Of a stretch of DNA of 64,000 nucleotides, positions 57,401 through 64,000 are shown piece by piece. The stretch's first letter is position 1, and every line of letters starts with the position of its first letter. The notes under the pieces are model-generated. The model worked only from the letters and a program-made list of their open reading frames with translations. It was not told the origin of the DNA and did not search any database. The translations under genes were made by a program, and so were the position numbers. Source of the stretch: Incurvaria masculella (taxonomy: Eukaryota; Arthropoda; Insecta; Lepidoptera; Incurvariidae); contig OX335665.1 in NCBI GenBank assembly GCA_946894095.1, forward strand, positions 9,620,001 to 9,684,000, written 5' to 3'.

Positions 57401-60371
57401 AACTGGCTCGCTACCTGCACGCGGGCCCCTTGATCCGCAGCACGGTCTCGCCGGCGGAGTTGAGCACAGAGTACTGCGGCCGCAGCATGGTCCACTCCTG
57501 CTGCACGCTGCCGATCTTGCTGCCCGGCGGAGAGAAGACGGCGAGCCGCTGCAGCCAGAACGGACAAACGCAGCCGTGGCATGCGAGCGGACGATCTAAG
57601 TGGATCACCTGTAGGTACACATGCAAAGTTACAACGGGTATATCGAACACAGCGAGCATGGAAGGGCGGGAGAATAAATCAAAACGCATTCGTGTGGCAA
57701 CAGCGTAGCCACGAGTTATTGGAAAACATCTGACTGATGTTAGTGTGCTTACTATTTCGGAACAACAACTCGAATGTTGATTGCGCATAATAGCATACGG
57801 TGAAGTTCTTAAGTGTCGTTGGAGCTCGAGAAAATCCCAATCAATCGATTGGGATTTTCTGGGATTTTCTTCGTTGTTACCGTTATTGGATTGTAAAAGC
57901 TGCTTTTACAATCCTCCCAATACTGGGTTACTTTTGCTACTCCCTTCCTTCCATGCTCCCTGATTGAATGGGACGATTTTGAGGTTACCTTTAAAGCCGG
58001 GCGTCGAATAGGCGGGTAGAGGCGGGTCGCAATAATCCGCCTGCATGGTTTGTATGGAAGTGCGTCAACTAGTGGCGTCCCGCGCCGTACCGTCATTACT
58101 TGACACACTTCCATGTAGTCACATAGGCAGGCGGATTATTGCGGCCCGTCCCGTTCCGCTTAATGGACGCGCTCCATTAGAATATATCAGTAGGAATTAG
58201 CAATGTAATGACTAAAATGAGTATTTTGTTTGGGACATGAATTTCCCAGTGCATGCCGTAAGGGGCGTGGGTTTGTCGTTCGTTATACGTAAAACAGTAC
58301 GTCTTCTTATTGACTTACTAGGTTGTAGGGTTAATCCCGCTTGAGTTACCATCATCGCATTGAATTTACGATGGTCGAAGCGGCAAGGAAACGTTTTCGT
58401 GTTTTCCATGCAGTGCAATGTAGCCATTCAATATAAGGAAGGTCCTGGTACGGTAAGCTTCACAGTAGGGTCGGTATTGCAACCACATCCAATTACTTAC
58501 ACAAGAAAACAAACTCATTTCTCTGCCGCACCTCCAGGATATGGAACTGTCTGCCGGCGCGGCGGGTGCTTTAACCTGGGAATCTTCAAGCGTAATTTGA
58601 GCAAGCTCGATAGCTCAGCGAAAGACCTCAAATTAGCTTTTTGCGCTGATATGGTGCCTTGCTAAGCGTGGTTACGCGAGGCAAGGGTTTTTCTGACCAC
58701 CTTTGGTCCTCAACACAGCCACCCATATCGGTTTTTCATAAAAAAATATCATACCTTCATGACTTCTGGTTGTCCGGTACTTATTCTGTGGCGGCATCAG
58801 CGAATACCGCGCGGGATCCGCCGTACCGCGCGGTATTCGCGTATATTTGAACAGGACTTAATGTAAATTAGCGTCAGTTCCAGTTGCGACTATTTATGTC
58901 AGTCTTAGCCTGGTTTTCACTAAGTGCTAATTTATTTTACTCGACACTTAAAGGCCCTTTATTACTAAAGTGCTGATTATCTTGTCTTGGTATTAATTTC
59001 AAGCTGCTAAGATAGGCCCTTAGTAAGTGAAAAAGGCCCTTAGACCTTTAAAATGTATTGTATCATGTTGTGTTTGTCTCTTATTAGTGATAGTTTCCGC
59101 TTAGTTCCCTTTTTACTAAAATTTATATCGAAAAATTTGAAACGAGTCACTATTGACGGGTGTCCGACCTGTACGCCGAAATTGTTGATAATCTTCATCT
59201 GGAAGGGACGCATAGGACCTCCCATACGGTTAAGCCAGTTGCTGTCCTCTATCGCGACAAAAATCTGGAAATAATAAGTTGGTCAAATGTACATAAATAT
59301 AGGGCTAATGTAAAGAGCAGAACGATGGGGACGGGCACAAGAGGTAAGGAATGATTTTAAATATATCTGTGCACTCAAGGGCGCGGGCTGACTGATGACA
59401 TCCGATCCACCTTCTGTCCGAGGGAGTTCTTCACGGTGTACTTGTTGTTGGACTCGAAGCCGGTGAGCGTCTCCAGCAGCTCCACCTTCTGCTGCACCAG
59501 CAGCGCGTCCACCGTCGCGAGGTACTCCAGCCCTGCAGTCGTGGGCACGTATACGCCTAGAGCCGCTCAAATGATAAATATCATAGGTACTCTTTACAAC
59601 TTTGCGGCTTAAAGTTGCGGAAGGGACTGATGTTACGTGATGTAACTACTTGGCGGGGTCCTAAACTTGTTCCATGGATCCTATTTTTTTTGGCATATGG
59701 CGTACGCCAGGCCCTCTTATAGGAGGTGTCCGACGACGCCCATCGGCGTTCGAATTTTCAGGGAGGCTGCGAAAACCATACCCGCCGACCAGGCGTTCTT
59801 CTTCACAGCATGATTTGAAGTACTTTCTATACGCGACATTTTTGGAATGTCGACAGTGAATTGAGTTATTTCGCGTTGAGATACGGTAGAAGAAGGACAG
59901 AGGGAGAGCCTTATGCAGGTCTGACGAATATTTTTCATGGTAAAAACGATAAAACACAGAGAAAGACCCTGCATCTCTTCAGACTTTGAGGGTCTGTAAA
60001 TGCAAGGACACAACGGTCCGACTCTGTATCGAGAGGAGCCAAACAGAAGCCGTTTCACTAATGCGAACAATACTCCACGCAAGGCCTTACCTGCGCCTTG
60101 TAACGGAGCAGTTTTTGGTCAGGCGTGAAATACTGACGCATCGTGTTGAGGATTCCCAGCTTTTTTGAGGAAATCCAAAACCTGGAGGACAATCCAGCAT
60201 TCCGTAGCTGGGCGGCGGCGTCATCCAGTCGCTCGCCGACGGCATCAGAGCCGGGATGTCGGAAGGTGGGTAGCCACGCGGCAGTGGTTGCCTCAGGATG
60301 GGAGCCACGTAGCCCTCGCTCGGCGGCAGGTAGTCCGGGGGTTTTTCCTTGCTCAGGCCCAGCAGAGACAT
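49610..60371 (-). CDS. Phospholipid scramblase, five coding exons
   Basis: Exons on the - strand: 60371-60182, 59532-59411, 59264-59169, 57608-57415 and 49820-49610. Splice sites and phases agree and give 270 residues, normal for the family. Residues 1-60 are Pro-rich ([18 protein letters not shown]). Family hallmarks follow: [67 protein letters not shown] (cysteine cluster, likely palmitoylated), [21 protein letters not shown], and the C-terminal membrane helix [17 protein letters not shown]. Scramblases move phospholipids between membrane leaflets in a calcium-dependent way and also bind partners in the cytoplasm and nucleus. Poly(A) signals lie within 40 bp after the stop. The first donor (CCAG|GTTTTG) is weak. 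Intron 4 holds exon duplicates, an 8-bp-TSD element and a U6-LINE. Confidence 0.92.
49833..49895 (-). pseudogene. Partial duplicate of scramblase exon 5
   Basis: 'cgaagctgacgccgaagtggtccacatcggtgagcacctcgcgcgccag' repeats exon 5 sequence at 49690-49752 with scattered substitutions. It starts just upstream of the exon 5 acceptor and joins directly to duplicated exon 4 sequence. Confidence 0.8.
49899..50276 (-). repeat. Tandem duplicates of scramblase exon 4 3' half (copies a, b)
   Basis: Two units spaced 188 and 192 bp repeat the exon 4 end plus the first part of intron 4. On the - strand the better unit reads [16 protein letters not shown] and then [17 protein letters not shown], with an intact reading frame and a GT donor (CTGCAG|GTAGC). 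The leftmost unit is more diverged (indels, changed codons). The 5' half of exon 4 and its normal acceptor are absent; a cryptic ttgtcag precedes each unit. Confidence 0.85.
50370..50530 (-). other. Exon-like fragment inside the 8-bp-TSD element
   Basis: On the - strand the GC-rich segment reads [20 protein letters not shown] and then a GTGAAT donor-like site, with coding-like codon use and an in-frame stop just upstream. It looks like a captured piece of a host exon, source unknown. Confidence 0.3.
50904..51060 (-). mobile_element. gggttccgtacc-type MITE, partial copy 4
   Basis: 'aaaaaccggccaagtgcgcgtcggacttgcacacgagagggttccgtacc' to 'gcggcaaaataaatacacactcc', the reverse orientation of the 44372 copy, right end missing. 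It lies within the 50285-57252 element. Confidence 0.75.
51407..51418. repeat. Target-site duplication, U6-LINE left
   Basis: AAATGTGATGCC immediately precedes the U6 5' end (one extra T between) and recurs exactly at 57010-57021 after the LINE tail. Confidence 0.88.
51420..51526 (+). ncRNA. U6: Complete U6 snRNA copy (retrotransposed) fused to a LINE
   Basis: All 107 nt of U6 spliceosomal RNA are present: 5' stem GTACTTGCTTCGGCAGTAC, the invariant ATACAGAGA box at 51458-51466, AGC helix, GGATGACACGC and the terminal TTTTT. It seems free of mutations relative to what I recall of insect U6. No TATA box is visible at the usual -30 position, and a target duplication lies directly at its 5' end, so it is most likely a retrocopied U6 rather than a gene with its own promoter. 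U6 normally forms the catalytic centre of the spliceosome with U2 and U4. Here the LINE sequence begins immediately after the T run. Confidence 0.93.
51492..52811 (+). CDS. LINE ORF1 (gag-like) protein initiating inside U6
   Basis: 439 codons from an ATG located in the U6 sequence (GGATGACACGC) to TAA. The first 12 residues ([12 protein letters not shown]) are encoded by U6. [21 protein letters not shown] repeat follows. Residues about 45-200 resemble an RNA-binding domain, and three CCHC zinc knuckles are at C220-C223-H228-C233, C239-C242-H246-C251 and C260-C263-H267-C274. The tail is basic and Pro-rich. ORF1 proteins coat the element RNA in ribonucleoprotein particles. The next in-frame Met lies far inside the domain, so without the U6 start the N-terminus would be lost; the LINE part may lack its original first codons. 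The frame is intact. Confidence 0.85.
   Translation: MTRKIVKRSTFLDLSKQDLSQQDLSQQGPSRISTNDISTPNHTELYRDFDKAPFLVHVQRVESNPSAGVVLHPVHFGQFLKRNSFQGIIDGGVKSVGRNRVTVTFKSAQYANLFIQNHYLSEAKYKAFIPSFNVTRIGLVKGIPIEWSEEDLLKDIEIPGGGRVLKVRRLNFKKMVDGSPMWKPSQSVVVTFDGQSLPDKILLMYNSIQVELYKYPTIQCFNCSRYGHTKTICRSQPRCYKCGEFHSANDCNITEENASCLYCEGRHYATSKICPEQNRQKNIKHKMAEEAISYTEAASQFRPSKRSFAEVTSSAPVNKPSIPTYSYKKTFFSQPRARAPLPQGYDRKAHQALLNDFTPPTSHNGSVFRTPLLTPSSPIISMDLSNPENVDKLFSAFLSFIYSNTLPSNAAINHSPDAYNGFKHSRIRSPVGLPDKIKK
52920..53118 (+). repeat. Imperfect direct repeat in LINE inter-ORF spacer
   Basis: aatttattacctgcgttgtagcagaatatttggc...tatctgc (52920-52973) is echoed by aatttattactgcatggtagcagaacatttggc...tatctgc (53065-53118), 145 bp apart. 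Confidence 0.75.
53183..56887 (+). pseudogene. LINE ORF2: endonuclease, reverse transcriptase, RNase H (broken)
   Basis: The ATG at 53183 opens an APE-type endonuclease ([36 protein letters not shown]). The reverse transcriptase follows ([44 protein letters not shown], catalytic YADDLLIY), then a zinc-less linker. An RNase H ([30 protein letters not shown]) and a final CxC...H motif complete it. Three lesions break it: a frameshift near 53965, an in-frame TAA at 54703-54705 and a frameshift at the T run near 56025. All catalytic motifs are still readable, so the copy is young but not autonomous as it stands. The endonuclease nicks the target and the reverse transcriptase copies RNA there. Confidence 0.9.
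57010..57021. repeat. Target-site duplication, U6-LINE right
   Basis: AAATGTGATGCC, identical to 51407-51418, follows the A-rich LINE end. Confidence 0.88.
57253..57444 (-). repeat. Tandem duplicate of scramblase exon 4 3' half (copy c)
   Basis: A 192 bp unit directly adjoins the true exon 4 (57415-57608) and is almost identical to copy b at 50085-50276, including the tgcctgacaaggagaacac(a/g)gcaaggcg intron-like part. Copies b and c are now 7 kb apart because the 50285-57252 element inserted between them. Confidence 0.88.
57829..57914. repeat. Two adjacent perfect hairpins
   Basis: AGAAAATCCCAATC/GATTGGGATTTTCT (57829-57860) and GGATTGTAAAAGC/GCTTTTACAATCC (57888-57914) lie in scramblase intron 3. 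Confidence 0.75.
58011..58165. mobile_element. MITE with ggcgggtcgcaataatccgcc arms
   Basis: Inverted arms at 58021-58044 and 58128-58151 with a second inner pair (atggaagtg / cacttccat). It lies in scramblase intron 3. Confidence 0.75.
58285..58455 (+). mobile_element. SINE body fragment
   Basis: 'cttactaggttgtagggttaatcccgc' to 'caatataaggaaggtcctggtacgg' matches the body shared by the SINEs, with more substitutions than at 30223. Confidence 0.75.
58800..58840. repeat. GC-rich perfect hairpin
   Basis: GCGAATACCGCGCGG and its exact reverse complement flank an 11-base loop, in scramblase intron 3. Confidence 0.8.
58905..59045. mobile_element. MITE, gcctggttttcac family, copy 2
   Basis: 'tagcctggttttcactaagtgctaatttattttactcgacacttaaaggccc' closely matches 22745-22800 and ends 'gtgaaaaaggcccttaga'. 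Confidence 0.7.
59704..60000. repeat. Uninterrupted copy of the 15.1-16.8 kb dispersed repeat
   Basis: It contains gtccgacgacgcccat, cagggaggctgcgaaaaccatac and tttttggaatgtcgacagtgaatt in one piece, showing where the Jockey element interrupts the 15125-16800 copy. It lies in scramblase intron 1. Confidence 0.7.
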
Positions 60372-60819
60372 TCTGGGGCGCGTGGTGAACTCAGAATTAT
60401 GAAGGGAATTTTGAATTGGAGTCGAAATTGGACCAATTGGCACAAACAAAAAATAAAAAGGACTATGGAAGGGTGTGTTGTGACTGATTTTGACGGCTGG
60501 ATTCCCTTGACAGCTAGTCTGTTTGTTGCGGCTAAGCGGCCAGTACGTATCTGGAATTTGGAGGTAAAATCATACCTAGGTATTATACTAGCAAGTGTCA
60601 CGATATTATTTTCGTGGCCAGCGGTGGCCAAGTGTCCATGCTATCCAAGGCACTTTCTAGAGTGCCTGCTTTATAAATTTTAATTTGAATACGGAACTGC
60701 CTTCGGTTGTTTTACCGAAGAAGGTGGGCATTCCACCGATGACCATCATCTAAGCTCGAGAATTGTTTGCATTTTAATTTTCACAAAAAGTAGGAAAAAC
60801 ATATTTTTATAAAAGTAGG

Positions 60820-61160
60820 GAACCTGGCTTGTCCCACCGCCCGGCCAACCTGTGCCTAGCTCTGTCGCCTAGTACAGGCTAGAGTTTAATAAGTCTTATT
60901 TCCATTCTTATTCTCGTAAACCCTCGCTACCCAGTCGCTTCGAACCCATGGTTCCGCCCAGCAGCCTGGTCGCGGGGCCTGAAAGATATCTGTTGATTGC
61001 CAGGTGCTCGGCTCGGGTAAGAGAGAGATCTCGCCACAGGAGCTTATCTTGGGCAAGAGTGCCCCAACTCCGGCACGGACCCCAGAGGTTGAAGGCCTGA
61101 CGAGACGGCATAGCCCATCCGCCCGCGCCGCCACGCCGAATTGAAGGCCTTTTTTTGGGA
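60820..61160. repeat. Unclassified GC-richer block
   Basis: 'cggctcgggtaagagagagatctcgccacaggagcttatcttgggcaagagtgccc' and its surroundings are open on the - strand and look like part of a transposon protein or a LINE end, but no domain is recognisable. Confidence 0.3.
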
Positions 61161-61199
61161 GACAGGGATCCTACAAAATTTAACTACTACATGTTATAG

Positions 61200-61835
61200 T
61201 ATAAAGCAAAAATATTCTTTAATTAACACAATACCTACTTACATACCTACATTATGTGAAACCTGGTGTTCTGTTAATTATTCTTGTACATGTACTGAAT
61301 TTGTTTAATCAGTGACATAACATTTATTATTATTCCTTCTCAGAAGATAATCAAAATGGGTTATTGAAAAGGCCCATTATACCTTTTGGAAGCTCGATTG
61401 CGTTTTGTTGAAGAACCTGGTCTGCAAATCATGAGTGGGGCTAGAGCACACGAGTCGGTAGTTAAAGCAAAAATAAACTATTATTGTTTGTAACAGTTTG
61501 ATGTATTTAATAACTCATATTGTATTATAAATTAATACACGTTTTCTAGTGTATTTCTATAGAAACAATTTATTTTAACCGTAAAAATATGCATCCAATT
61601 ATATATGTCTTTAAATTAACAAATTTCCTTTTATACACAACCTATATTATGGATGTATATTATTTTTTATGTAATGTATTTATTATTTGTTTGAATGTTT
61701 GGATAAATTGGAATGAAAAGTAGTAGATAGCCCCTTTTTTTTTTTATAACATTGGAGCGAGTTTTTTAGGCTCATCTGCTCTGTACTGGGCTAGACCAGT
61801 CCCGCAGAGGGGTGAAACAATACTGCAGTACAGAG
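61200..61835. other. AT-rich stretch without gene
   Basis: No coding region or repeat boundary supported. Confidence 0.5.
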
Positions 61836-61840
61836 CCGGT

Positions 61841-62177
61841 AGTCTCAGTTGTCACCTAAATTGGCGTTACGGCAAACCGATCGACTGGCGTTTTCAAATG
61901 TATGGAGAAATTTAAGAGCGCGCGCAGCGGGCGTTAAGCGAACTAACATTTGCGAGTCCGAGCTTGATTTGACAGCTTACTCAACGTTGCCGTAAATACG
62001 TCGACGTTGCCGTTTACGTCCACTCCGCGTTTTCATACATATCGGAAGTCCGCGTTTGACTTTGACAGCTTGAAGAAGTAAAGCCACAGAATATCTAGTA
62101 AAAACTTGTATGGAGTTTGGAGAAAACGCCAGTCGATCGGTTTGCCGTAAACGCCAATTTAGGTGAGAACTCAGACT
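61841..62177. mobile_element. MITE with 55 bp inverted repeats
   Basis: Ends begin AGTCT(C/G)AGTT(G/C)TCACCTAAATTGGCGTT and continue through acggcaaaccgatcgactggcgttttc on both sides. The interior is 230 bp with no frame. A fragment (gatcaactggcgtttttaaatgtatggaga) is near 48910. Confidence 0.88.
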
Positions 62178-62179
62178 GA

Positions 62180-63095
62180 CCACTCAGGCGTTCACTTTCA
62201 AATGTACACACTGAGAAGAGAAATAATTCCTAAGTCTCCTTTACTCTATGCTTGACGTCAATATGACGGAAAGATCTCGATTTTGTCTCTATTTTCAGTG
62301 TATATGTTTCAGAGGAAACTACTGTACACTTATTAAAAATTAATGGCGCTCAATAATACATTTAATTATTTTATGTCAGCATTTTGTTTTTGTTGAAGCC
62401 ATGATTTGATTGATTAGTTTGCATGGGGAACGCAAAAAAAGTTTAGATTTATGTAATAAGAATTGATTTTTAATAACACTAATTATGATTAAGTACATAT
62501 TCGTGAAGTTAATATAAAATAGTATTTCACTTTATTCTTTTCTTTTTAACTTTAACTTTTTCTTTTTAATTTAATTTAATTTTTGTAAAAGTTTTTTTTG
62601 TGTTTGAAATGTAAATTTTTCAGAAACCTCTGAATTTAAATGTAAATGTTATGCAACAGATTTATAACCTATTTGTTCTATGTTTTGTTTGTTTTTATGC
62701 ATGTTGTGTTCACTACCAGTGGAGTGTGCACATTTTTTTAAATGCTGTTTGTGATTCTCAGTGTATCCTGTGTACTACTCTGTTTGTGAACCTATTAATA
62801 AATAAATAAAAAAAATAAAAAAATCTGTAACCAATACCGAAATACCTTGTAAGTATGTATATCCGACTGAACACAATGCGACGTGAAACGCTGAAACATC
62901 GCCTCATGAACGTGTCGCTTGATTTATTAGCACCTCAATGCTAAGCCGTGTACAGACTAACTAAACGTACGCGCGTTATAATATTACTTTAGAAGGCACC
63001 TAAACATTTCTAATATAGCTAGGAAATTAATTATCTCACATGAAAATTCTCGTAGAGAGAATACCATTGTCTCTTTCACTACAAGGCCAATGACA
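62180..63095. other. AT-rich stretch without gene
   Basis: Homopolymer-rich sequence; an AATAAATAAATAAAAAAAATAAA run at 62797-62820 may be a degenerate retroelement tail. Confidence 0.5.
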
Positions 63096-63096
63096 A

Positions 63097-63372
63097 AAAA
63101 CGGCCAAGTGCGAGTCGGACTCGCACACGAAGGGTTCCGTATATGATTTAACACAAAAAAATCACGTTTTTTGTATGTGACCGCCCCTTAATTTTTATTA
63201 TTTTTTTATTTTAACTATTTGTTGTTATAGAGGCAAAATAAATACACACTCTGTGAAAATTTCAGCTGCCTACCTATTACGGTTCATGAGATACAGCCCT
63301 GATACAGACGGACGGACGGACAGCAGAGGCTTAGTAATAGGGTTTTCACCCTTTGGGTACGGAACCCTAAAA
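63097..63372 (-). mobile_element. gggttccgtacc-type MITE, copy 5
   Basis: 'aaacggccaagtgcgagtcggactcgcacacgaagggttccgta' to 'accctttgggtacggaaccctaaaag', complete and in reverse orientation relative to 44372. Confidence 0.85.
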
Positions 63373-64000
63373 GAAGGCATGTCGAATGTGTCTCTATTTC
63401 CTATGTGGGTGAATATTTGAAAATGTGCATATTGTGCGGCACTGGCCAGAGAACTACTTTAACGTTTGCATATTTAAATGATTTTTTCAATGAGTAAAAT
63501 ATGGCCCCTGTACTATTTAGAAATGATAATGAAATACGTTTTACTTAGCAAGCAATCAAAATAAAAAATCAAAAGTGCCCCAAATCTAACTACCATTCGC
63601 GTCCCAATTCCCAGATTTTAGCACTTCGAAAATCAAATCTAACAGTAAATTGTTAAAGATCACAGATTCCTTGAATAATTCGGAAAATAGAATGAAGGAT
63701 TCAGTAAATAGCAAAATAACGATCAGTAAAGAACACTTTTAATTAGTTTGTAACCACTTAGAAAAATGTCCCTCCCCTATTTGCTCACTACCATTCACAA
63801 ACCTATCTACATAGTTTAAATCGATGCAAGCGCATATATCCCAATTTGAAAACCACTCTGTGATCCAGCTTAGTTCCCGCTTGCGAGTCGAACGGGTCGC
63901 GCGTACGAAAGATTGTTTTCCCGCCAACAGCGAAGTATATTGTGTCCGAAAATCGTGGTTAACACAAAAAAAATCTACACACCGTTTGAGTTTTTTATGG

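Noticed and set aside
60165..60683. A 172-codon + strand frame
   Set aside because: Antisense to scramblase exon 1 and running into unrelated intergenic sequence; no domain.

Overview
This window reads as nuclear DNA from a moth or butterfly (Lepidoptera). It is AT-rich, has short exons separated by long repeat-filled introns, and carries many transposon remnants. The order is supported by an inline U6 snRNA copy with the GTAC/GTAC 5' stem that I associate with silkworm-type U6, and by several dispersed repeats that I associate with lepidopteran genomes, such as the 'cggccaagtgcgagtcggactcg...gggttccgtacc' family. No bacterial-style operons, CRISPR arrays or complete viral genomes are present.

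Layout. 1-2.5 kb: the last exon of an unidentified + strand gene (about 170-271), followed by a satellite that becomes a regular 41+39 bp array. 3.6-8.5 kb: SINEs, a LINE 3' end, an apparently intact DD41D Tc1/mariner transposon (5087-6391), TTAA-flanked and other MITEs, and a composite tRNA/5S rRNA-headed SINE. 9.3-10.0 kb: a terminal exon with a PHD-like zinc finger next to a foldback MITE. 10-20 kb: mostly gene-free AT-rich DNA, with a 5'-truncated Jockey-type LINE inserted in another repeat (15.1-16.8 kb). 20.1-24.05 kb: a four-exon - strand gene for a GPI-anchored Ly6/uPAR three-finger protein. 24.6-38.2 kb: SINEs, MITEs, LINE ends, a CpG-rich block at 32.6-32.9 kb and clusters of a GTGACGT-containing repeat. 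38.3-39.27 kb: a PHD-finger/coiled-coil gene. 41.9-47.2 kb: a complete five-exon + strand G-patch protein gene (GPATCH4 orthologue). 49.6-60.4 kb: a five-exon - strand phospholipid scramblase gene. 60.4-64 kb: MITEs and unassigned sequence.

The most unusual locus lies in the last intron of the scramblase gene (49821-57414). The 3' part of scramblase exon 4, with its splice donor, is tandemly repeated in about 190-192 bp units. An element with roughly 31 bp terminal inverted repeats and an 8 bp target duplication (50285-57252) sits between two of those units. Inside that element is a near full-length I-type LINE fused at its 5' end to a complete 107 nt U6 snRNA. One 12 bp target-site duplication surrounds the whole U6-LINE unit. 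The ORF1 start codon lies inside the U6 sequence.

The three complete host genes (Ly6 protein, GPATCH4, scramblase) show no sign of acting in one pathway; they are ordinary neighbours separated by repeats. Exon structures were deduced by eye from splice consensus, reading-frame phase and protein family knowledge, so exact edges need transcript evidence.
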